Positions 43,374 through 49,903 of a DNA stretch of 50,742 nucleotides are shown here, piece after piece. Within the stretch, counting starts at the first letter, position 1. Each line of letters starts with the position of its first letter. The stretch is taken from NCBI GenBank assembly GCA_900316445.1, contig ONCZ01000029.1, forward strand, positions 1 through 50,742, given 5' to 3'. Position numbers and translations under genes: made by a program. Origin of the DNA: an uncultured Prevotellaceae bacterium (GTDB lineage: Bacteria > Bacteroidota > Bacteroidia > Bacteroidales > Bacteroidaceae). Below the pieces are notes generated by a model. The model was not told the DNA's origin. It searched no databases and worked only from the letters and a program-made list of their open reading frames with translations.

Positions 43374-43449
43374 CCCCTCCTAAGTTCTTGCGTCCCTTCG
43401 GTAGCAAGCGGCAAAGCCGAGCGAGGAGGGGTTAGGGGTGGTCTGAACA
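43372..43449. repeat. Family-1 repeat interrupted by a second hairpin
   Basis: The flanks are CCCCTCCTAAGT and AGGAGGGG followed by TTAGGGGTGGTCTGAAC, as in the copies in GH2 and GH31. The palindrome centre is split by about 37 bp carrying CTTGC...GCAAG and CGGCAAAGCCG hairpins. It lies between the GH9 terminator and the convergent HU-like gene. Confidence 0.75.
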
Positions 43450-43451
43450 AG

Positions 43452-43967
43452 CTACTCCGCTACTTGCACCACATTGTTGAATGGGTGTAGTATCTGCTGA
43501 TAGTAAGGCTTTTTGCCCTGAGGCGTCACCTTCTGGATCTGGATCCAGCCCACGCGGTTGAACGTGATCGTATCCTTGAACTTCTTCGAGGTCAGTTCCT
43601 CACCCTGAGCGTTCTCAGGGATGAAGTTGATGCGGACACCGTTGATCTGGTTCACCGACACGTCGGCGACATCGTTCACACCCTGCTTCTTACAGTCGAG
43701 GGCGGGCATAAAGGTGCCGAGACCGTCCCACTTCACGGGCTGACCGCTCTTCAGCTGCTCCACCATCGTGGTGGTCAACTTCTGGAGCACACCCTCCACG
43801 ATATCGTCCGAATAGACGCTTTGGTCGAAGGCGATCATCCCCAGCAGTCCCTTCAGACTGAGCGTCTTGGGCTGCCAAGCCCTCCAGAACCACTTGCCGA
43901 ACGCCGTCGAGTCGTCATTCGTATTCTGGTAGGCCACAATCGGAAATGCAATTTTTCGTACTGCCAT
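43452..43967 (-). CDS. HU-like DNA-binding protein (Bacteroidetes type), copy 1
   Basis: This 171-residue protein resembles the HU-related family found in multiple copies in Bacteroidales. A helical dimerisation part (LSLKGLLGMIAFDQSVYSDDIVEGVLQKLTTTMVEQL) is followed by WDGLGTFMPAL and NGVRINFIPE, the beta-arm region of HU folds. A family-specific tail of about 50 residues includes FNRVGWIQIQK. It probably binds or bends DNA. An A/T-rich degenerate tract (43976-44010) lies directly before the ATG. A paralog lies just upstream on the same strand. Confidence 0.82.
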   Translation of the reverse strand: MAVRKIAFPIVAYQNTNDDSTAFGKWFWRAWQPKTLSLKGLLGMIAFDQSVYSDDIVEGVLQKLTTTMVEQLKSGQPVKWDGLGTFMPALDCKKQGVNDVADVSVNQINGVRINFIPENAQGEELTSKKFKDTITFNRVGWIQIQKVTPQGKKPYYQQILHPFNNVVQVAE

Positions 43968-44010
43968 AATCTTCGTTTTTAATTTTTTAATCTTTTAATT
44001 TTTTAATTTC

Positions 44011-44121
44011 CTACATCGGGGGATCGTTCTGGATGTTGTAGTCCAGCGGATAGAGCGTCTTCTCGCGGTAGGGGTCGAAGGTCTCGCCGTGCTCCGGGTC
44101 CGGAGAGATGTTCTTGTAGAT
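44011..44121 (-). other. In-frame tail of HU copy 2 behind a TGA codon
   Basis: Directly after the TGA at 44124-44122, the same frame stays open for 36 codons (IYKNISPDPEHGETFDPYRE to NIQNDPPM) and ends at TAG 44013-44011. The tail starts where the paralog has GWIQIQ, and the TGA aligns with that tryptophan. It therefore looks like the lost C-terminus of the HU gene, or a readthrough extension. Confidence 0.7.
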
Positions 44122-44556
44122 TCACTTTCCCTTAATCTCAAACGAGCACAGCTGGCCGAACTTCTTCGACGTCAGCTCCTCACCCTTAGAGTTCTCCGGC
44201 GTGAAACGGATGTGTACGCCGTTGATGGCCTGGTCGCCGGCCTTCACCAGCGTCTCGCGGTCGTTCTTGCCCATCTTGCCACAGTCAAGCTGGGGGTTGA
44301 AGGTTCCCAGCCCCTCCCATTTCACGGGCTGGCCCGCCTGCAGCTGCTCCACCATCACGAGCGTCACGCGCTTGATCACGCCCTCGATGATGTCGCGGCT
44401 ATAGACAGACTGGTCCCATGCCACGCGCTCGATCAGGCCTTTCAGGCTGAGCGTGTCGGGATATAGGGCTCGCAGAAACCACTTGCCGAATGCGGTAGAG
44501 TCATCGTTCTGATTCTGTACCGCCACAACTGGAAATGCAATGTTGTTAACTGTCAT
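44122..44556 (-). CDS. HU-like DNA-binding protein, copy 2, with early TGA
   Basis: The 144-residue product as read starts MTVNNIAFPVVAVQNQNDDST and is clearly paralogous to copy 1 over its whole length (AFGKWFLRALYPDTLSLKGL, WEGLGTFNPQLD, TPENSKGEELTSKKF). It stops after FEIKGK at a TGA that lines up with the tryptophan of copy 1. Reading TGA as tryptophan would give 181 residues, close to the 171 of copy 1. The DNA-binding part is complete, so the short form may still work. Confidence 0.8.
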   Translation of the reverse strand: MTVNNIAFPVVAVQNQNDDSTAFGKWFLRALYPDTLSLKGLIERVAWDQSVYSRDIIEGVIKRVTLVMVEQLQAGQPVKWEGLGTFNPQLDCGKMGKNDRETLVKAGDQAINGVHIRFTPENSKGEELTSKKFGQLCSFEIKGK

Positions 44557-44642
44557 AATAACCTTTGTTTATTTGTTACACTTTCGGTAAGTTTAATGCC
44601 TTGTAACCTCCACTTTAGTTAGTTCTCCCTTCCACTTTAGTT

Positions 44643-44720
44643 AGTCCTCCCTCCGAGGGGGGACTGTCTAAACTCAGATTCCGGACTGTCTAAACTCAGA
44701 CCCGGGACTGACCTAAGCAA
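44643..44720. repeat. Hairpin and direct repeats upstream of HU copy 2
   Basis: AGTCCTCCCTC and GAGGGGGGACT (44643-44665) form a hairpin. GGACTGTCTAAACTCAGA occurs twice exactly (44661-44678, 44683-44700), followed by CCCGGGACTGAC. A related TTTAGTTAGT direct repeat lies just to the left. The gap 44557-44895 otherwise holds a possible minus-strand -7 box, TAACTTTG at 44776-44769, and no convincing gene. Confidence 0.65.
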
Positions 44721-44895
44721 AAGTGAGACCGCTGAGTGTCGGACAAACGGCATTTCCTTAACTCGGTGCAAAGTTACGACGATTATTTGGTTTGTGCCAA
44801 TTTTCTTGAAAGTCAATATGTTACTTTTAGACTTGTTAACGCGATAATTTTGCATATTTTATTGAAAATCAGTAACTTTATGGCAGTAATCAAAT

Positions 44896-45108
44896 ATGTT
44901 AAGAATGAGACTCAATAAAAAGGATACTCGATATTATCTGACAAAACGATATGTTGTCAGTCAGCTTCTGCCCCACATGACCTATCGCAGCGGATGGCAG
45001 AAGATCAAGGATGCCGTGGGCGACGATCCCTGTCTCCGCAGGGTCTTCACATCCAAGAGCCCGTACCTGAACATCTCTGAATTCCAATATCTGACAAAGG
45101 TGTTCTGA
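44896..45108 (+). CDS. Small hypothetical protein
   Basis: This frame of 70 codons (MLRMRLNKKDTRYYLTKRYV onward) could start at 44896 or at ATG 44905. It is basic and aromatic-rich, without a signal or TM segment. Codon use (GGATGGCAGAAGATCAAGG, GACGATCCC) looks like real coding sequence. An overlapping short frame from ATG 44880 begins MAVIKYVKNETQ and stops; it resembles the start of a different HU-like protein, so remnants of an HU gene may be present. Function unknown. Confidence 0.45.
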   Translation: MLRMRLNKKDTRYYLTKRYVVSQLLPHMTYRSGWQKIKDAVGDDPCLRRVFTSKSPYLNISEFQYLTKVF

Positions 45109-45129
45109 CAGTTAGTTTCTAAGTTTATA

Positions 45130-45312
45130 AGTTTGTGAGTTTGTCAGTTTGTTAGTTCCTATGGATTTGAAAAAGCGGACAAAAGTATAAAATATGATTA
45201 TAATGTATATTATAATAATAATATACATTATAATCATATTTTAATATATTTGCCTGAATCTCAGTCGATTGCGCTGAATACCAGAACTAACAAACTGACA
45301 AACTCACAAACT
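45130..45312. repeat. Nested palindrome: 29-bp arms around a 25-bp AT hairpin
   Basis: Outer arms 45130-45158 and 45284-45312 are perfect 29-bp inverted repeats built of GTTTGTGA, GTTTGTCA and GTTTGTTA units. The inner arms 45188-45212 and 45219-45243 are perfect 25-bp AT-rich repeats with a 6-nt loop. The plan is the same as at 22357-22553, but the sequence is unrelated. It lies in the gene-free gap 45109-45528. Confidence 0.9.
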
Positions 45313-45444
45313 GGCTCTTATGACTTAATAAGCTCCTCACGGGCCAAGTCTGACTACCAGAGAAGCGACTATCTCGTAACTGGCTAAACCGCACTTAGGG
45401 GCATATGGCAGCTCCCGAGCGTGACGCTGTAGAGAAGCCATAAG
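45313..45444. ncRNA. Structured non-coding island, RNA or element end of unknown type
   Basis: This stretch is richer in G+C than its AT-rich surroundings and holds no frame. Short pairings are visible: CTTAT/ATAAG near 45317-45332, CCA-GAGA...TCTC...TGG near 45357-45382, and AGCGTGACGCT near 45418. It starts exactly where the outer repeat arm ends and stops before the HigBA operator. I cannot match it to a known RNA. It may instead be an end of a mobile element. Confidence 0.3.
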
Positions 45445-45469
45445 TTAAAAAGTGATAATAATTCTACAA

Positions 45470-45505
45470 AATATTCCCATTTTCGGGAATATTACTTTAT
45501 ATTTG
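45470..45505 (+). promoter_or_regulatory. higBA promoter with operator palindrome
   Basis: AATATTCCC (45470-45478) and GGGAATATT (45485-45493) form a perfect 9-bp inverted repeat with a 6-bp spacer, 4 bp before the -7 box TATATTTG (45498-45505). The palindrome covers the -33 region, so binding by HigA would block transcription, the usual autoregulation of such modules. Confidence 0.6.
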
Positions 45506-45528
45506 CAGGCAAAATTACAACGTAGAAG

Positions 45529-45849
45529 ATGAAAATTGTCTTTGAAGACACGGACTTGGAAGAACTGATCACGACGGGTCGTAATAGCAAATATAAGAAA
45601 TACACCCGTAATGCGAAGTTTATGAAGGCACTCGCCACAGCATACAACTATATGCGTCTGGTTGATGTGGCAAGCGACCTGCGAGCCATCTCGTTCCTTC
45701 ATTACGAACAATTGGCCGGAACCAATGGTATGAGTTCCATCCGAGTGATAAACGGAATGGTGGAGCGCATCCTTTTTAGAGAATTTGACGGTGGAATAAG
45801 TATAACGGTATTAAGTTTAGACGATACGCATTATGGCAACAAAAAATGA
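45529..45849 (+). CDS. higB: HigB-like toxin of a type II toxin-antitoxin pair
   Basis: This 106-residue protein belongs to the RelE/ParE superfamily, HigB branch. It shows LRAISFLHYEQLAGTNGMSS, IRVINGMVERILFREFDGG and the end LDDTHYGNKK, typical of toxins that cleave ribosome-bound mRNA. As in other hig operons the toxin comes first, and its 3' end overlaps the antitoxin start by 17 bp. Confidence 0.82.
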   Translation: MKIVFEDTDLEELITTGRNSKYKKYTRNAKFMKALATAYNYMRLVDVASDLRAISFLHYEQLAGTNGMSSIRVINGMVERILFREFDGGISITVLSLDDTHYGNKK

Positions 45850-46204
45850 GAACCCTGCACCCTTTATGGCAGTGCATCCTGGTATGATGATTAAACCAGA
45901 ACTGGAGGAACGCGGAATCAGTCAGAAGGATTTCGCCAAGATGGTTGGTATTCAGGCTTCGCATCTGAGTGAGGTGCTGAATGGCAAGCGTGCGCTTACT
46001 ACAGACTTGGCCGTGAAGATTGAGTCCGCCATTGGTCTGCCTGCAAAAGTTCTGTTGTCTGCACAGACGCAGTATGAGCTGGAATCTGCAAATCCTGCAA
46101 GTGACAATAATGAGAAAGAGACTATAGCTATCACCATTCCTATTAGCGATCGCAATCTGCTACGTGAGTTAGTTCGCAGATTCGGCTGGGTAGGCGTGTT
46201 TTAA
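45833..46204 (+). CDS. higA: HigA-like antitoxin, XRE-type helix-turn-helix
   Basis: This 123-residue protein has HPGMMIKPELEERGISQKDF, AKMVGIQASHLSEVLNGKR and LTTDLAVKIESAIGLPAKVL, the HigA arrangement of an XRE helix-turn-helix. The C-terminus (about residues 85-123) is a linker plus ITIPISDRNLLRELVRRFGW. It neutralises HigB and probably represses the operon through the palindrome at 45470-45493. It overlaps higB by 17 bp. Confidence 0.88.
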   Translation: MATKNENPAPFMAVHPGMMIKPELEERGISQKDFAKMVGIQASHLSEVLNGKRALTTDLAVKIESAIGLPAKVLLSAQTQYELESANPASDNNEKETIAITIPISDRNLLRELVRRFGWVGVF

Positions 46205-46258
46205 ATGACTATCCATATCGGCAGGTATCCCAGCAATAAGTATTTCATAAGAGGACAG

Positions 46259-47947
46259 ATGAAACAGGTATTATACCTTCTTATATATATCGGACTGGCC
46301 CTGACGATGGGCTGCTCGAAGCCTGACCGTGACGATGAGGCTGTAGCGTTGAGCACCAAAATTGTCAGTGAAGGATTATCCGACGCTAATTATGCCTTGG
46401 AGCGCGTGGATAGTGCGGAACAGGTCGGCGTGTTCACTGCGGTACGTGCCAATAGCATCAAAGCCATTATCTATACGAATGCCGACCGGCGGCGGATGGC
46501 GGCCTATTACGCTGAGAAAGCAATTGCCGCAGAGGCGGGACAAGCTGTTACCACCTCTGCTGACAGCAACCTTTATTGTAAAGTCCGCTATATACTTGCC
46601 AATGGTGCATACATCAACGGCGAGTACGGGAAGTCGCTCACAATGGCCAAGGAAATCCTCGCATTTGTTGGTGACGGCACAACGCCAAATGATGTGGAGA
46701 TGAAGTGCAGGGCATTGATGCAGATGGCAGATTGTGAAAGCAAACTGGGGCATATCGCAGAATCCGAGCAGTTGTTCCTGCAATGCATCGATGATTTGAT
46801 GGCGAGTACACAATATGCCACCGATTATGGGGAGATTGATCCGCTCATCCATACGTTGCTTTCACTCAACGACCTGTATATCGACAATAAGATGCCAGAG
46901 AAGGCACTACCTCTAATAGAGAAGATGGACACAGCGATGGCGCGTCTGATACGCTGTCCCAACACTCCCGACTGGGCGATGCAAAAGCGCCGCAACAACG
47001 TGACCATCAGTAAGGCGATGGTCTATGCTGCCAATGGACAGCGAGAGCAGGCGGAGACCCTTCACCGTGAATATCAACAGTTCCAAGGTCTTGGTGCGTT
47101 AGACAAGGCTGCCGAAGGTCTGTATCTGTCGATGACGGGCCGGTACGACGATGCTGTCCGCTTGTTCGACGAAACCGGCTCTATGATGCGCTCAAATGGC
47201 GAACCCGTCAGCGACCTCTATGTCAAGACCTTGTTTAATTACAAATATGATGCCCTGCAAAAGGCGGGACGTACGGCGGAGGCACTGGCGCTGGGTGACC
47301 GCATACGTCAGTTGACCGACTCCATCCGCCAGCAGGAACGGCAGGCCGACGTGGAGCAGTTGCAGGAAATCAGGCAACAGGAAGAGGAGATTATCCGTAA
47401 GCACCAGTCGCTGACCATCCATCGCATCGTCCTCATTGCCATCGTATTGCTGCTGTTGATGGCCATCTACATCATCTGGCGCGTCCACCGCTACAATCGT
47501 CGGTTAGCCGAGAAGAACCGCAGCCTCTACGAGCAGATTCAGCAACGCCAGCAGGCCGAGGCCGAGGAGCAGCGACAGTTACAGGCGCAGCCCGAAGAGA
47601 AACTGACGCAAAACCAACAGCTCTATCGCCGCCTGTGCGAATTGGTGAAGAACCCGGACGTATATACCGACGCTGACACCAACCACGAGACGCTGGCCCG
47701 GCTGCTCGGCACCAACTATCAGTATGTGTATGCCGCCTTGCGCGAGTGTGCCGACACCACGCCAGCCGATTACCTCAACCGCCTGCGCATACAATACGCA
47801 GCCCAGTTGCTGGAAAAGTCCGACGACCCGATAGGACTCATCATTGAGCAGAGCGGTTTTACCAACCGCACCACTTTTGCCCGTCTCTTTGCCGCCTACT
47901 ATTCAATGACACCGTCTGAATACCGCAAAATAGCGCATAAACAGTAG
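46259..47947 (+). CDS. Membrane-spanning TPR sensor with AraC-type DNA-binding domain
   Basis: With ATG 46259 (preceded by AGAGGAC) the protein is 562 residues: hydrophobic N-terminus with a lipobox-like TMGC (C19), helical TPR-like repeats (about 30-370), a TM helix (about 400-422, IVLIAIVLLLLMAIYIIW), a glutamine-rich coiled coil and a C-terminal AraC helix-turn-helix (about 460-562, HETLARLLGTNYQYVYAALR and FTNRTTFARLFAAYYSMTPS). The sensor part lies in the periplasm and the DNA-binding part in the cytoplasm, so it is a one-component membrane regulator. The neighbouring small exported proteins are likely targets or partners. A start at 46205 is possible but would spoil the signal sequence. 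Confidence 0.88.
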   Translation: MKQVLYLLIYIGLALTMGCSKPDRDDEAVALSTKIVSEGLSDANYALERVDSAEQVGVFTAVRANSIKAIIYTNADRRRMAAYYAEKAIAAEAGQAVTTSADSNLYCKVRYILANGAYINGEYGKSLTMAKEILAFVGDGTTPNDVEMKCRALMQMADCESKLGHIAESEQLFLQCIDDLMASTQYATDYGEIDPLIHTLLSLNDLYIDNKMPEKALPLIEKMDTAMARLIRCPNTPDWAMQKRRNNVTISKAMVYAANGQREQAETLHREYQQFQGLGALDKAAEGLYLSMTGRYDDAVRLFDETGSMMRSNGEPVSDLYVKTLFNYKYDALQKAGRTAEALALGDRIRQLTDSIRQQERQADVEQLQEIRQQEEEIIRKHQSLTIHRIVLIAIVLLLLMAIYIIWRVHRYNRRLAEKNRSLYEQIQQRQQAEAEEQRQLQAQPEEKLTQNQQLYRRLCELVKNPDVYTDADTNHETLARLLGTNYQYVYAALRECADTTPADYLNRLRIQYAAQLLEKSDDPIGLIIEQSGFTNRTTFARLFAAYYSMTPSEYRKIAHKQ

Positions 47948-48007
47948 TTTTTCAAGATTTGTGGAAAACATTTCAAGCAGTGGGGAAAGCCTTTCGGTTT
48001 TTCCCAC

Positions 48008-48015
48008 TACCTTTG
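48008..48015 (+). promoter_or_regulatory. -7 box for the small exported-protein genes
   Basis: TACCTTTG matches TAnnTTTG, 25 bp before the ATG at 48041. The -33 element is not clear. Confidence 0.45.
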
Positions 48016-48040
48016 CACCCAGATTCAAACATTGAAGAAA

Positions 48041-48226
48041 ATGACGGACATCACATTTATCATCATCGGCGCCCTGGCAACGGCCTTCCTTCTTTTGGTC
48101 GTACTGCTCATTCTGGGGCTTCTCTATTACCGCTGGCGACTCTCCGACAGCCAGCATATGCTGGTTCGCTTCATCCGCGAGAATTTCCGGTTGCACGAGA
48201 AATTGAACGAGAACGGTATATATTAA
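48041..48226 (+). CDS. Small single-TM protein
   Basis: This 61-residue protein (MTDITFIIIGALATAFLLLV) has one strong TM helix (about 5-29) and a basic cytoplasmic tail (YRWRLSDSQHMLVRFIREN, FRLHEKLNENG). No family is recognised. A TTG at 48032 could extend it by 3 residues, but the ATG fits the promoter. It may be co-transcribed with the two following secreted proteins. Confidence 0.7.
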   Translation: MTDITFIIIGALATAFLLLVVLLILGLLYYRWRLSDSQHMLVRFIRENFRLHEKLNENGIY

Positions 48227-48256
48227 TAAGGTATAACAATTAAAAAATTAAGCATT

Positions 48257-48652
48257 ATGAGAAAGATTATGATGACGCTTGCCGTCCTTTGCATTACGGT
48301 GACGACAATGGCACAGACAAACCCAGCCACCTCATGGGGAGATTCAGCCAAATTTACAGAGTTACCGCCTTTGAAGGCCGATTTTGATGTAGCCTTGTCT
48401 GCTCATTCTCAGCCGACACTGCTACAGGCATCTCCAGCAAGCGAACAGCACAGGGACTCCATCAATGAACAGTCGATCATGTTCCGTCACATGGGGAAAA
48501 AAGCGACATCCCACTTTCAGCTGAACTCAAGACCCAGATTACATACAACCGGTGACCCTATGATAGGCATTCGCGACCATATCGTCAGAAAGAGGAGAAT
48601 CAATGAAGGTCAGCCGCTGCCGCCCCCGACACCAGTGATGAGAAGATATTAA
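48257..48652 (+). CDS. Small exported protein, unknown function
   Basis: This 131-residue protein has a clear signal peptide (MRKIMMTLAVLCITVTTMAQ) and a polar, mostly disordered-looking body that becomes basic (RDHIVRKRR) and ends PLPPPTPVMRRY. No domain is recognised. It lies between the TM protein and the TPR-like protein on the same strand. An ATTAAAAAATTAAG tract precedes the ATG. Confidence 0.7.
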   Translation: MRKIMMTLAVLCITVTTMAQTNPATSWGDSAKFTELPPLKADFDVALSAHSQPTLLQASPASEQHRDSINEQSIMFRHMGKKATSHFQLNSRPRLHTTGDPMIGIRDHIVRKRRINEGQPLPPPTPVMRRY

Positions 48653-48664
48653 TTTTAAAATTAT

Positions 48665-49648
48665 ATGTTTATGAAAAAGATTATCATGACGCTTGCAGCC
48701 GTCCTTTGCTGCGCAACAACAGTAGTGAATGCACAGAACACAGTAGAAGAAAACAAGAAGATGGTGAGTACCAATCTTCAGATGGCCGAGCAGACGGTGA
48801 AGCTGGCGGATGAGAATCCAACGGATGGCCAGAAGCAGTACGCCGCAGCCACGGCGCTGACTAGCATCGCCGCCAACACCGACGGCCAGTATGACCGCGC
48901 CATCAGTTACGCCCACAAGGCACTTGAGATTGCCAAGGCGCAAAAAGAGCAGAAGGACACACTCCTTGCCAACACGTATTCCTTGCTCAGTAACATCTAC
49001 CTGATGCAGGGCAGCGTGGACAATGCCTGCGACTTTATGGAACTGTCGGTCGATGCCGCCCAGGAGCAGTTGGGCCGCTACGACGCCGTGACCATCTACA
49101 GCCGTCTTAAAACCGGTCTCACCCTCATCTCGATATACCCCGACACGCGACGCGGTTTCCTGCATGTCTTGCAGGCGTTCTACGACAACGACAAGGCTCC
49201 CGTCAACAAGCGCATTAAGAATATGGATCAGTTCAACATCAGACACAACTTGGCTATGGAGCAGATGCTGACGGCCTATACCAACGCAAATCGCTATGCT
49301 GTCCCCGTGTTTATGATGGACGGCGAGAAATACTACATAGTACAGACCCGTGACTGGCATATCGGACAGCCGCTCGTGAACTGGCTATCACCTAATATGC
49401 TGCGTAGTCAGGAAGAGAGGGAGGCACACATGGGCGAGAATATCGTTATAATGAACGACAAGGGAGAGTTCCGCCGCCTCAGCAAGGAGGAGGGCCAGAA
49501 GGCGCTGCTTGAAACCCCAAACTTCTGGATCAATACTAATTCGCGTGAGTTAGAGACAGCCCCAAGCGCAGGCTATCTTTGGTATTTACAGCCTCAGGTT
49601 TACAACGACACTGTCAAACGATTCGAAGAGTTCATAAACAAGAAATAA
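48665..49648 (+). CDS. Exported TPR-like protein
   Basis: This 327-residue protein has a signal peptide (to about VVNAQ, residue 24) and helical repeats in its first half (YAAATALTSIAANTDGQYDR, AISYAHKALEIAKAQ, LANTYSLLSNIYLMQGSVDN) typical of TPRs. The C-terminal part is mixed (MMDGEKYYIVQTRDWHIG). ATG 48671 (MKKIIM) is an alternative start. Its TPRs recall those of the AraC-type sensor upstream, so it may act in the same envelope signalling path. Function unknown. Confidence 0.75.
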   Translation: MFMKKIIMTLAAVLCCATTVVNAQNTVEENKKMVSTNLQMAEQTVKLADENPTDGQKQYAAATALTSIAANTDGQYDRAISYAHKALEIAKAQKEQKDTLLANTYSLLSNIYLMQGSVDNACDFMELSVDAAQEQLGRYDAVTIYSRLKTGLTLISIYPDTRRGFLHVLQAFYDNDKAPVNKRIKNMDQFNIRHNLAMEQMLTAYTNANRYAVPVFMMDGEKYYIVQTRDWHIGQPLVNWLSPNMLRSQEEREAHMGENIVIMNDKGEFRRLSKEEGQKALLETPNFWINTNSRELETAPSAGYLWYLQPQVYNDTVKRFEEFINKK

Positions 49649-49660
49649 CAATATGAGGAA

Positions 49661-49708
49661 GTCACGGGGACTGGCATTTGGGTATACCCAAGCACCAGTC
49701 CCCGTGAC
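49661..49708. terminator. Long hairpin after the TPR-like gene
   Basis: GTCACGGGGACTGG (49661-49674) pairs perfectly with 49695-49708. The loop contains a second palindrome, TTGGGTATACCCAA (49678-49691). There is no T run, so termination is uncertain; it could also be a repeat with the nested plan seen elsewhere. The rest of 49709-49903 holds a possible -7 box only. Confidence 0.6.
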
Positions 49709-49875
49709 AACCTTTCTCATTGCACGTTTTAGTACAAAAACGCTTCATTTCTCAAAGGAATCTTACCTCTCACGGCTTTTGATCCTTGAGCGCATGCTGC
49801 GCACTAATTCGCTATCATTTAGCCAATAAATATAAAAAGATGAGGCGATAATGCCACTAATTCCCCAAATTGTTG

Positions 49876-49883
49876 TACTTTTG
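49876..49883 (+). promoter_or_regulatory. -7 box for the last gene
   Basis: TACTTTTG matches TAnnTTTG and lies 20 bp before the ATG at 49904. No clear -33 TTTG is seen. Confidence 0.35.
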
Positions 49884-49903
49884 CAGCCAAAGACTAATCA
49901 AGC

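Noticed and set aside
44736-44918. 60-codon plus-strand frame upstream of the small hypothetical gene
   Set aside because: It runs through promoter-like AT-rich DNA with poor coding character; only its last 13 codons resemble an HU-like N-terminus, probably a remnant.
45130-45312. CRISPR array or leader
   Set aside because: The repeats are inverted and nested with 8-9-nt periods, without regular spacers or cas genes.
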